A stretch of DNA of 64,000 nt, taken from the NCBI GenBank assembly GCA_030425505.1, contig JAUIAB010000001.1:62001-126000 (forward strand), written 5' to 3'. A program made the translations under genes and the position numbers. Below, piece by piece: positions 1 to 7,290 of the stretch. The notes under the pieces are model-generated. The model worked only from the letters and a program-made list of their open reading frames with translations. It searched no databases and was not told the origin of the DNA. Each line of letters starts with the position of its first letter. Position 1 is the stretch's first letter. The stretch is from Bacteroidia bacterium. Lineage in GTDB: Bacteria; Bacteroidota; Bacteroidia; Cytophagales; Flammeovirgaceae.

Positions 1-327
1 ATCATGACCGCAAGCATGCATTACTCCATTGTTTTTTGACTTATATACACAATCGTTTTGTTCTTGTATGGGTAAAGCATCCATATCAGCTCTCAAGGCT
101 ATTGTTTTAGAGTCTGGATTTTTACCTTTAATTAAACCTACAATACCCGTTCCTGCAATACCAGTAGAGTGCTCAATTTGATATGAGTTTAACCTGTCAG
201 AAACAAACTTCATTGTTTCAAATTCTTTAAAAGAAAGCTCAGGGTTTTGATGGATATGCCTTCTCGTTTCCAGAATCTCTAATTTTATGGAAGCAGCAAG
301 CTCTTTAATTTTATTGATTAAATACAT
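1..327 (-). CDS. M20 family metallopeptidase / amidohydrolase, partial (N-terminal 109 residues)
   Basis: The window edge cuts this gene, so only the N-terminus is visible, reading leftwards from the ATG at 325-327. The translation contains RRHIHQNPELSF near the start and ends with MHACGHD, the metal-binding signature of the M20D amidohydrolases (hippurate hydrolase / N-acyl-amino-acid hydrolase type). In the family, the Cys and His of this motif bind the di-metal centre that cleaves an amide or peptide bond. The substrate cannot be told from this part. The gene lies downstream of icd on the same strand, with a terminator hairpin between them, so it is probably transcribed separately. I see no signal peptide, so a cytoplasmic enzyme is likely. 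Confidence 0.85.
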   Translation of the reverse strand, partial: MYLINKIKELAASIKLEILETRRHIHQNPELSFKEFETMKFVSDRLNSYQIEHSTGIAGTGIVGLIKGKNPDSKTIALRADMDALPIQEQNDCVYKSKNNGVMHACGHD

Positions 328-349
328 ATATCAGTTTTTGAAGAAGTTT

Positions 350-395
350 ATAATAAAAAAAGCAACCTTTTTAAAATATTTAAGGTTGCTTTTTT
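350..395 (-). terminator. Rho-independent terminator after icd
   Basis: A 9-bp perfect stem (361-369 with 382-390) is flanked by an A-run on the left and a T-run on the right. Read on the minus strand it follows the icd stop codon and runs into a U-tract. Confidence 0.7.
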
Positions 396-417
396 AAGCA
401 TATATAAAAATATAAAA

Positions 418-1683
418 TCACATATTGTTGATTATTTCTGAGCCAAATTCAGAGCACTTAAGAAGAGTCGCTCCTTCCATCAACCTTTCAAAATCATAAG
501 TTACTTTTTTCTTTTGGATAGCCCCTTCTATACCTTTGTAAATGAGATCAGCTGCTTCCTGCCAACCAAAATACTCTAACATCATAGCACCTGATAAAAT
601 CACAGAACCTGGATTAACCTTATCTTGTCCTGCATATTTGGGAGCAGTACCATGGGTAGCCTCAAAAATAGCATGACCTGTATCGTAGTTGATATTTGCG
701 CCTGGTGCTATACCAATACCACCAACAATAGCGGCTAAAGCATCAGAAACATAATCTCCATTTAGGTTAAGCGTAGCTATTACAGAGTACTCAGAAGGTC
801 TGGTAAGTATTTGCTGAAGGAAAGCATCCGCTATAGAGTCTTTGATTAAAATTTTACCTTGCTTTAAAGCATCTTCTTGAGCTTTATTAGCAGCGTCTTT
901 CCCTTTCTCTTCAGCAATCTTATCGTATTGCGCCCAAGTGAAAACTTTATCTCCAAATTCTCTTTCTGCCAGTTGATATCCCCAGCTTTTGAAAGCACCC
1001 TCCGTAAACTTCATTATATTTCCTTTATGCACTAAGGTCACAGAAGGAAGGTGGTGTTGAATAGCGTAGTTAATTGCCGCTCTCACCAGTCGTTCTGTTC
1101 CTTCCAGAGAAACTGGCTTAATACCTATAGAAGAAGTTTTTGGGAAACGAATCTTACTCACGCCCATTTCATTTTGCAGAAAACTCTTTACCTTTTCTAC
1201 TTCATCCGTTCCATGCATATACTCTATTCCAGCATAAATATCTTCTGTATTTTCTCGGAAGATAACCATATTGGTTAGCTCAGGTTTTTTTACAGGAGAA
1301 GGAACCCCGTCAAAATATCTTACAGGTCGTACACAGGCAAAAAGATCTAACTGCTGCCTTAATGCTACATTTAAAGATCTAATCCCACCTCCTACTGGAG
1401 TAGTCAGAGGTCCTTTAATACCAACCAAGTATTCTCTAAAAGTATCTAAAGTTTCTTCTGGAAGCCAGCTACCTGTTGCTTTAAAAGCTTTCTCTCCAGC
1501 CAATACTTCTTTCCAAATAATTTTTTTCTCTCCATTATATGCGTTTTCTACAGCAGTATCAAAAACACGCACTGCAGCAGCCCAGATATCTGGGCCAATA
1601 CCATCTCCTTCAATAAATGGTACAATAGGTTTATTGGGTACATTTAATTTGCCATTCTCAATAGAAATTTTTCCTTCACTCAT
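418..1683 (-). CDS. icd: Isocitrate dehydrogenase, NADP-dependent
   Basis: This enzyme oxidatively decarboxylates isocitrate to 2-oxoglutarate and makes NADPH in the citric acid cycle, in the cytoplasm. The translation is collinear with the bacterial homodimeric form of about 415-425 residues. It carries [10 protein letters not shown] near the N-terminus, the isocitrate-binding stretch [15 protein letters not shown] followed by CVRPVRYF, the metal-binding [10 protein letters not shown], and [17 protein letters not shown], whose Lys-Tyr pair is the NADP-specificity signature in the family. I start at the ATG of [10 protein letters not shown] (1683). An in-frame upstream ATG at 1695 would add four residues and is less like homologues. 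A -7 box lies about 45 bp upstream and a terminator follows. The gene appears monocistronic. Confidence 0.96.
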   Translation of the reverse strand: MSEGKISIENGKLNVPNKPIVPFIEGDGIGPDIWAAAVRVFDTAVENAYNGEKKIIWKEVLAGEKAFKATGSWLPEETLDTFREYLVGIKGPLTTPVGGGIRSLNVALRQQLDLFACVRPVRYFDGVPSPVKKPELTNMVIFRENTEDIYAGIEYMHGTDEVEKVKSFLQNEMGVSKIRFPKTSSIGIKPVSLEGTERLVRAAINYAIQHHLPSVTLVHKGNIMKFTEGAFKSWGYQLAEREFGDKVFTWAQYDKIAEEKGKDAANKAQEDALKQGKILIKDSIADAFLQQILTRPSEYSVIATLNLNGDYVSDALAAIVGGIGIAPGANINYDTGHAIFEATHGTAPKYAGQDKVNPGSVILSGAMMLEYFGWQEAADLIYKGIEGAIQKKKVTYDFERLMEGATLLKCSEFGSEIINNM

Positions 1684-1728
1684 CTTAAAAATCAAAAATT
1701 ACTTATATAAAAAAACTTAAAAGTTGCA

Positions 1729-1736
1729 CAAAGATA
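1729..1736 (-). promoter_or_regulatory. Candidate Bacteroidota -7 element for icd
   Basis: The minus strand reads TATCTTTG, a perfect TAnnTTTG match, about 45 bp before the icd start. No clear TTTG -33 element sits 20 nt upstream, so this call rests on the -7 box and its position only. Confidence 0.45.
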
Positions 1737-1835
1737 GTCTTGTAATGAAAAACTACATAAAATCTGTAAAATGATTACATGAAAAGTATTAGTAAGTATC
1801 AAGTTATCCGCAATAAATTATATTCTTTTGTGGTA

Positions 1836-2471
1836 TTAGTTAACAGTTTCAGTATAAAAACTAAGGCTTTTTATCATTTCAAAAACTTTATGAAAAATAA
1901 TATCGACCCACATTGAATACTGACTAGCTGATGGGTGTAGACCATCTGAAGCTGTAAACTCAGGGTCTTTTTTAGCTAGCTTTGATACTGGAGTAATATC
2001 TAAAAACTTCACCTTATTTCGCCTACAAATACTTTTTGCATAATGATTATACATTTCCAGTTCCTCAGCAATTTTACTTGGATTTTTTTCTTTAGCAAAA
2101 GGCGTAACGCCATAGTCAGGAATGGATAGACAAAAAACTCCAGCGCTTCCATTTTTGCAAAAAGAAATAGCTAAAGCTAATAGCTTTCTATATTCTTTTT
2201 TATACTGCCCGAAAGGATAATTTCTGTACTGGTTATTTACACCAATCAAGAGGGAAACCACATCAAACTTTTGGTTTACATTTTCTTTTTCAATCGCTCC
2301 CAAAAGTTCATCTGTAGTCCAACCAGTAGTCGCGATAACTTTAGAGACCTCTAGAGGGATTCCCTTCTTATTAATCTTTTCCGCCAATAAGAAGGGCCAT
2401 GACTTTTTTTGCTCAACTAATTCACCTATCGTATACGAATCGCCTAGTGCTAAGAAAGAAAGTTTTTTCAT
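1836..2471 (-). CDS. SGNH/GDSL-family hydrolase (lipase/esterase-like)
   Basis: A 211-residue protein with the SGNH hydrolase fold. Block I is GDSYTIGE, with nucleophile Ser12; block III is IGVNNQYR; block V is DGLHPS at 176-181, supplying the catalytic Asp and His. Family members hydrolyse esters of lipids, lysophospholipids or acetylated sugars, and the substrate here is unknown. There is no obvious signal peptide, so a cytoplasmic enzyme is likely. The gene starts 5 bp after the stop of the membrane-protein gene at 2477-2917 on the same strand, which suggests one transcript. Confidence 0.88.
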   Translation of the reverse strand: MKKLSFLALGDSYTIGELVEQKKSWPFLLAEKINKKGIPLEVSKVIATTGWTTDELLGAIEKENVNQKFDVVSLLIGVNNQYRNYPFGQYKKEYRKLLALAISFCKNGSAGVFCLSIPDYGVTPFAKEKNPSKIAEELEMYNHYAKSICRRNKVKFLDITPVSKLAKKDPEFTASDGLHPSASQYSMWVDIIFHKVFEMIKSLSFYTETVN

Positions 2472-2476
2472 TGAGT

Positions 2477-2917
2477 TTAATCTATGAAATATAAACCACC
2501 GTTAAATTTTTTAATAGCTTTTCTAGCTTTATGCCTTGCCAAAACCTCAAAAATAATTCCTACTGCAGCAGTAGAAATACCAGCTATAAAAACCTCTTTG
2601 TTCAATTCATTGTCAGAAATTCTTTTACCAATTTCATAACCAGCTACCCCTCCCCCAATAATTTGAAGTGCAAGGGATGATGCTGAGAAGAACTTATACG
2701 AGTTGTATTTCTTTTTAATTACTGGATCATTTTTAGATAACAACACAGTTTCTAGCTTTCTAAGGTTACTAGATTTTATATTCTGATAAGAATATTTGAT
2801 GGGGATTCCTCTTTTGCTTAATGCAATCATGTCAGGGTCGTAGTTTTTTGCTTGGCCATTTGTTTTTGAAGTAATGAGCAAAAAAGAAAAGAATAGCAAA
2901 AAAAAGTGTTTTAACAT
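2477..2917 (-). CDS. Hypothetical secreted/membrane protein
   Basis: I do not recognise this family. From the ATG at 2917 (MLKHFFLLFF) the protein has a hydrophobic signal-like segment ending near SKTNGQA. A central region follows that contains IPIKYSYQN and two Gly/Ala-rich hydrophobic stretches (IIGGGVAGYEIG and IAGISTAAVGIIFEVLA), which look like a pair of membrane helices. The C-terminus, HKARKAIKKF, is basic. A start four codons upstream (2929) is possible but would put extra residues before the signal. It is the first gene of an apparent pair with the GDSL hydrolase. Confidence 0.65.
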   Translation of the reverse strand: MLKHFFLLFFSFLLITSKTNGQAKNYDPDMIALSKRGIPIKYSYQNIKSSNLRKLETVLLSKNDPVIKKKYNSYKFFSASSLALQIIGGGVAGYEIGKRISDNELNKEVFIAGISTAAVGIIFEVLARHKARKAIKKFNGGLYFID

Positions 2918-3120
2918 ACTGTAAATCAAAATTTTAAATAAACAAGAAAGATAAAATTAAATAATAGAAATCTATTTATGTTAAAACTTGCACCTCAACT
3001 CTACAAAAGATGCGACGTCTTTCTACCAGGTATACATTAACAATTTCTTGTAAAATTATCTTTTGAATTCAATGTAATAAAATAACAATTTGTAATTTGG
3101 TCAAAATAAATCTGTAGTAA

Positions 3121-4278
3121 ATGCCGAAAGTCTTAATTATTGATGACGAGAAAAATATTAGAGATACGCTAAGAGAGATACTAGAGTTTGAAAAATATAA
3201 AGTAGATGAAGCAAAAGATGGTGAAGACGGTATTGAGAAAATAGTCATTAATAAGTATGATGTGATCCTTTGTGATATAAAAATGCCTAAAATGGATGGC
3301 TTACAAGTTATACAAAAGGCTAAAGAATTACAGCAGGATGTGCAGTTTATAATGATATCTGCTTTTGGCACCATAGAGATGGCAGTGGAGGCTACCAAAA
3401 AAGGTGCTTTTGACTTTATTCCTAAACCACCAGACTTAAATAGGTTACTGCTATCAGTAAGAAATGCACTTGACAAGAAAGAACTAGTTTCTGAGACAAA
3501 GAAGTTGAGGCAAAAAATTTCTAAAATCGAAGATATAATAGGAGAGTCTAAGGCAATATCTCAGGTAAAAGAATCTATTGAAAAGGTTGGTCCAACAGAA
3601 GCAAGAGTTTTAATAACAGGTCCTAATGGTTCAGGAAAAGAACTAGTGGCAAAATGGATTCATCAAAGAAGTGCAAGAGCATCAGGATCACTAGTTGAAG
3701 TAAACTGCGCAGCGATTCCATCAGAACTAATTGAAAGTGAGCTTTTTGGCCATGAAAAAGGATCGTTTACATCTGCTCATAAACAGAGAATAGGCAAGTT
3801 TGAACAAGCTAATGGGGGTACTTTATTTCTCGATGAAATAGGAGATATGAGTCTTTCTGCTCAGGCTAAAGTTTTAAGAGCCTTGCAAGAAAATAAGATA
3901 GTAAGAGTCGGTGGTGACAAAGAGATTTCTGTTGATGTTAGAGTAATTGCAGCAACAAATAAAAATCTTAAAGAAGAAATTAATAAAAAAAACTTCAGAG
4001 AAGACTTATACCATAGAATTGGTGTAATTCTGATAAAAGTTCCTCCTCTTAATCAAAGAAAAGAAGATATTCCTTCTCTAGTGGATAAGTTTCTTCAAGA
4101 TATAGCATTAGAATATGGGAATGCCAAGAAAGAAATAACCAAAGAAGCATACAAGCTACTTCAAGAGTATGATTGGACAGGTAACGTGAGGGAGCTAAGA
4201 AACGTAGTTGAAAGATTAATCATCATGTCTTCAGAGAGTACAATGATTAATGATGAGGTAGTAAAGAAGTATTTGTAA
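3121..4278 (+). CDS. NtrC-like sigma-54 response regulator (receiver + AAA+), no C-terminal HTH
   Basis: An N-terminal receiver domain (residues 1-120) has the acidic pair Asp8-Asp9, phospho-acceptor Asp52 in LCDIKMPKMDG, and the switch Lys in IPKPPDL. The AAA+ domain follows (about 140-370): Walker A GPNGSGKE, Walker B GTLFLDEIGD, and the sigma-54-contact loop as GSFTSA instead of GAFTGA. The protein ends at residue 385, a few residues after the AAA+ lid, so it lacks the Fis-type DNA-binding domain of NtrC. Similar 380-390 residue forms are common in Bacteroidota. Its likely role is activating RpoN promoters, or another AAA+ regulatory function, on phosphorylation by an unlinked kinase. No histidine kinase gene is adjacent. 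Confidence 0.9.
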   Translation: MPKVLIIDDEKNIRDTLREILEFEKYKVDEAKDGEDGIEKIVINKYDVILCDIKMPKMDGLQVIQKAKELQQDVQFIMISAFGTIEMAVEATKKGAFDFIPKPPDLNRLLLSVRNALDKKELVSETKKLRQKISKIEDIIGESKAISQVKESIEKVGPTEARVLITGPNGSGKELVAKWIHQRSARASGSLVEVNCAAIPSELIESELFGHEKGSFTSAHKQRIGKFEQANGGTLFLDEIGDMSLSAQAKVLRALQENKIVRVGGDKEISVDVRVIAATNKNLKEEINKKNFREDLYHRIGVILIKVPPLNQRKEDIPSLVDKFLQDIALEYGNAKKEITKEAYKLLQEYDWTGNVRELRNVVERLIIMSSESTMINDEVVKKYL

Positions 4279-4309
4279 AGGCTGAAGAGTTTAAAACCTT
4301 AGCCTTTAC
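4275..4309. terminator. Bidirectional hairpin between convergent genes
   Basis: A 9-bp inverted repeat (4275-4283 with 4301-4309, GTAAAGGCT/AGCCTTTAC) overlaps the stop codons of the response regulator and of the small gene that converges on it. There is no strong T-run, so the call is moderate. Confidence 0.45.
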
Positions 4310-4452
4310 TTGTTAGAAAAACTTTTTTTAATTTCTTCCACATCTACTTTTTTGATGACTGGCTTAGTATTGAGTCTTTTAATCTCATTTTTCTTAGCTA
4401 TTGCCCTCATCTTGTTTTTTAATTTTTTTCTTTTTAAAGTATTTGAACCCAT
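4306..4452 (-). CDS. Small basic protein, 48 residues
   Basis: A short ORF from the ATG at 4450-4452 encodes a Lys/Arg-rich 48-residue protein that begins MGSNTLKRKK and ends EEIKKSFSNK, with KPVIKKVDVEEI in the middle. I do not recognise a named family, though small highly basic proteins of this kind recur in Bacteroidota and often bind RNA or ribosomes; that is inference. The strongest support is the promoter: a TTTG, 20 nt and TAACTTTG arrangement ends about 22 bp before the start codon. It converges on the response regulator gene. Confidence 0.7.
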   Translation of the reverse strand: MGSNTLKRKKLKNKMRAIAKKNEIKRLNTKPVIKKVDVEEIKKSFSNK

Positions 4453-4473
4453 CGTTTAAAAAATTTAAGGATG

Positions 4474-4505
4474 CAAAGTTAAGGGTTGATCTATGCAATA
4501 ACAAA
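4474..4505 (-). promoter_or_regulatory. Full Bacteroidota promoter of the 48-residue gene
   Basis: On the minus strand a -33 TTTG (complement of 4502-4505) is followed after exactly 20 nt by TAACTTTG (complement of 4474-4481), matching the phylum consensus at both boxes. Transcription should start near 4467, about 15 nt before the ATG. Confidence 0.75.
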
Positions 4506-4508
4506 TAA

Positions 4509-4705
4509 GTTTAACCCGAATAATTCGAGACTTAATTAATGGAATAGGTAACTCTCTGATTACAAAGTAATTTATTATGCAAGACTTGGGCTAACAGACC
4601 CCTAAATTTGCGGAATAAAATATTGTGTGATTTAAAATATAAGTACATGATAATCAATTCCTTTATCTGAAACAAACAGCCTCCTAATGAATAATTCGGG
4701 TTAAA
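4509..4705. repeat. Inverted-repeat-bounded segment, possible small non-autonomous element
   Basis: TTTAACCCGAATAATTC at 4509-4525 is repeated in inverted orientation at 4689-4705 with one mismatch in 17. Between them are about 160 bp without a convincing ORF. The right copy overlaps the stop codon of the phosphohexomutase gene. The layout resembles a miniature inverted-repeat element, but I see no clear target-site duplication. Confidence 0.4.
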
Positions 4706-6422
4706 TACCAAGCTTTTCTGTAATAGCTGTAATTTTTTGTTCCAGAGATTTTTTCGTTTCCTGAAATTTATCTTTTGAATCTAATGAGTCATTAGCACTA
4801 ATGTAATACTTGATTTTAGGCTCTGTTCCAGAGGGGCGTATAGAAACCTTAGTGTTTTTATCAGTAATAAACTGTAGCACATTTGATTTCGGAAAAGAAA
4901 TTTTTTCAATTTCAGAACCTATGCTTTTTTTCTCAAGGTTTAAGTAATCAATTTGAGTTATAACTTTTTCTCCATTAAAACTATTAGGCGATGCCTTACG
5001 GAATTTTTCCATAATTTCTGCTATTTCTTCAGCTCCTTTTTTTCCTTCCCTATAAATAGAAGTTGTTTTTTCCATATAAAAGCCAAACTGGATATAAATA
5101 TCCATGAGTTTATCCACCAGTGTTTTACCCTCACTTTTTGCTTGAGCCGCCATTTCACTGATAAGTACAGCGGCTGAAATACCATCCTTATCTCTTATTT
5201 TATCACCGATCAACAAACCATAACTTTCTTCCCCACCAACAACGTAGTTCTCAACACCTTCCTTTTCTCTGATTAGGTTTGCTATATGCTTAAAACCAGT
5301 TAAAGTATCATAGCAGTTTACATTAAAATGGTCTGCAATTCTATTTATAAGGTCTGTGGTAACAATTGTTTTGACTATAAAATCATTGGAGGTACCTTTA
5401 TTCTGCTTTCTTCTTTGACTTAGTATATAATGAAAGACAAGAGATACCATCTCATTTCCATTGATTAGATGTAACTCCCCTTGGCTGTCTCTTGCAGCAA
5501 CTCCAACTCTATCTGCATCAGGGTCATTTGCCAATACAATATCTGCATTTGCATCAGTAGCTTTTTTAAGAGCAAGAGTAAGGGCTTCTTTTTCTTCTGG
5601 GTTAGGGTAATTCACAGTTGGAAAGTTGCCATTGGGTTTTGATTGCTCTTCTACCAATAATACATTTTCAAAGCCTTGCCTTTTCAGAGCTTCCCCCATT
5701 AGCATTATTCCAGCTCCATGGATCGGGGTATAAACAACTTTTAAATTCTTCTTGGATGGAAAATCGTTGGGTAAATAAACCAAGTTATCAAGCATATTCC
5801 AGTATGCCTCATCAATTTCAGACCCAACCCTATTAACCAACTGCTCATTTCCATTAAAATGGATTTGTTCTACTGCTTTTATAGCTTGTATCTCCTCAAT
5901 TATTTTTTGATCATGAGGAGATACTATTTGAGAACCATCATTCCAATAAACTTTATAACCGTTATACTCTTTAGGGTTATGTGAAGCTGTTATTACAACC
6001 CCAGTATCACATTTTAGCTCTCTGATAGCAAAAGAAAGCTCAGGAGTAGGTCTTAAATTTTCAAATAGAAAAACCTTAATTCCATTTGCAGTAAAAATAT
6101 TAGCAGTGATTTGAGCAAACAGATTGCTGTTTATTCTGCTGTCATAGGCAATTGCAGCACTCAAACTTTTATTTGGGAATACCTTTTTGAGATAATTAGA
6201 TAGCCCCTGGGTAGCTGCTCCAATAGTATACTTATTCATCCTATTGGGACCAACTCCCATTTTACCCCTCATTCCACCAGTCCCAAAGGTTAAATCGGTA
6301 TAAAACGAATCAAAAAGAAGATCTTTATCCTTTTCTTTTAGTTCTAGAATCTTACTTTTTGTTTCATTATCATAATTTCCAGATAGCCATTGGTTTACTC
6401 GATCTTCTATAAAAGCTTCCAT
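4701..6422 (-). CDS. Phospho-sugar mutase (phosphoglucomutase/phosphomannomutase family)
   Basis: A 573-residue alpha-D-phosphohexomutase, the length of the PgcA/PGM2-like branch. The four family landmarks are present in order: the phosphoserine loop TASHNPKEYNGYK, the Mg-binding DPDADR, the sugar-binding GGEESYG, and the C-terminal phosphate-binding RPSGTEPKIK. It interconverts hexose 1- and 6-phosphates through a bis-phosphate intermediate in the cytoplasm, feeding glycogen, LPS or exopolysaccharide synthesis. Whether glucose or mannose phosphate is preferred cannot be told from sequence. The TTA complementary to its stop codon lies inside an inverted repeat (4689-4705). The ATG at 6420-6422 is the first in frame and gives a full N-terminus. 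Confidence 0.93.
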   Translation of the reverse strand: MEAFIEDRVNQWLSGNYDNETKSKILELKEKDKDLLFDSFYTDLTFGTGGMRGKMGVGPNRMNKYTIGAATQGLSNYLKKVFPNKSLSAAIAYDSRINSNLFAQITANIFTANGIKVFLFENLRPTPELSFAIRELKCDTGVVITASHNPKEYNGYKVYWNDGSQIVSPHDQKIIEEIQAIKAVEQIHFNGNEQLVNRVGSEIDEAYWNMLDNLVYLPNDFPSKKNLKVVYTPIHGAGIMLMGEALKRQGFENVLLVEEQSKPNGNFPTVNYPNPEEKEALTLALKKATDANADIVLANDPDADRVGVAARDSQGELHLINGNEMVSLVFHYILSQRRKQNKGTSNDFIVKTIVTTDLINRIADHFNVNCYDTLTGFKHIANLIREKEGVENYVVGGEESYGLLIGDKIRDKDGISAAVLISEMAAQAKSEGKTLVDKLMDIYIQFGFYMEKTTSIYREGKKGAEEIAEIMEKFRKASPNSFNGEKVITQIDYLNLEKKSIGSEIEKISFPKSNVLQFITDKNTKVSIRPSGTEPKIKYYISANDSLDSKDKFQETKKSLEQKITAITEKLGI

Positions 6423-6502
6423 TAGAATAAATAAATTACTGTTTTACAAAGGTTGTAAATCATATTTGTAATAATCAATGAAAAAAACGTTCTTTAAAAA
6501 CT

Positions 6503-7174
6503 GTGAAAAGAATATACAAAAAAGTAAATGACAAAAAAGTAACAATTAAACATGTTTGTGAAGTAGGGGTGCATATGCCAAAAACCTCTAATGTTCAAGA
6601 CTTTATAAAAGATGGAATCAAAGCAACATTAGTTGAGCCTGACCCAGGTAGTATTCAAGCGATAAAAGAATTTTTCGAAAAGTATAGTAACTGGAAGCTT
6701 TATCCTTTTGCAGTATATGATTATAATGGGGAGTTAGAATTGGCTCAAGCTGGCCCATCAACTTTTGTCGCAAGCCTTCCCTCAAGCCCTGCTTTGGTAA
6801 ATGATAACTATAAGGTGGAAGAAGAAAAGAAGTTTACTGTTCCTTGTAAAATATTTTCAGAAATAGATGATGGCACTATTGATCTTATAAGTATAGATGT
6901 TGAGGGTGCAGAGTGGTACGTTTTAAAAAATATGGTGAGTAAGCCTAAAATAGTTTCCATAGAAACACATGGTAAGTATTACAAAAACCCTTTTTTAGAT
7001 GAAATAAATAACTGGATTGTAGAAAATAAATATAAAGTTTGGTTTAAAGATTCTAGTGATACAGTGTATGTAAAAGAAGGGTTACTCAAGCAAAGCTTTA
7101 AAGAAACTCTAGAAATAAAAATAGTGGAGTTGAAGCTTTCTATAAAAAGAGCAAAAAAGGTTTTTAAGGGATAG
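6503..7174 (+). CDS. FkbM-family SAM-dependent methyltransferase
   Basis: A 223-residue Rossmann-fold methyltransferase. The N-terminal SAM-binding strand reads CEVGVHMP (a variant of the usual DVGANxG), followed by the acidic ribose-binding strand VEPDPGS. The FkbM hallmark DLISIDVEGAEWYVLKNM sits in the C-terminal half. Family members O-methylate sugars or other glycans, and are often found near surface-polysaccharide genes. The frame opens after a stop at 6479-6481 and no ATG precedes the SAM motif, so I use the GTG at 6503. The C-terminus is strongly basic. The gene diverges from the phosphohexomutase. Confidence 0.8.
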   Translation: MKRIYKKVNDKKVTIKHVCEVGVHMPKTSNVQDFIKDGIKATLVEPDPGSIQAIKEFFEKYSNWKLYPFAVYDYNGELELAQAGPSTFVASLPSSPALVNDNYKVEEEKKFTVPCKIFSEIDDGTIDLISIDVEGAEWYVLKNMVSKPKIVSIETHGKYYKNPFLDEINNWIVENKYKVWFKDSSDTVYVKEGLLKQSFKETLEIKIVELKLSIKRAKKVFKG

Positions 7175-7176
7175 AC

Positions 7177-7290
7177 ATGACATCCCAGTTTACTCCTACA
7201 CAACAAGGGATAGTGTCTTTTATCATCTTCATAGTTATCTTTATCTCTGAATTTGTAGACAGACTAAATAGAACATCTTTTGATTGTTAG
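7177..7290 (+). CDS. Possible 37-residue single-span membrane peptide
   Basis: An ATG two bases after the methyltransferase stop opens a 37-codon frame. It encodes a short polar start, one hydrophobic helix (IVSFIIFIVIFISEF) and a polar tail. It overlaps the start of the next gene by 11 bp. Tight spacing and a clean transmembrane helix make it plausible as a translated small protein, but the length is short and no family is recognised. A chance ORF is a real alternative. Confidence 0.3.
   Translation: MTSQFTPTQQGIVSFIIFIVIFISEFVDRLNRTSFDC

Noticed and set aside
1271-1720. 149-residue ORF on the plus strand opposite icd
   Set aside because: It lies fully antisense to a strongly supported gene and has no recognisable domain; codon-shadow of icd.
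3040-3120. Promoter for the response regulator (TTATCTTTTG-like box)
   Set aside because: The -7 match has an extra base and no -33 element; not strong enough to report.
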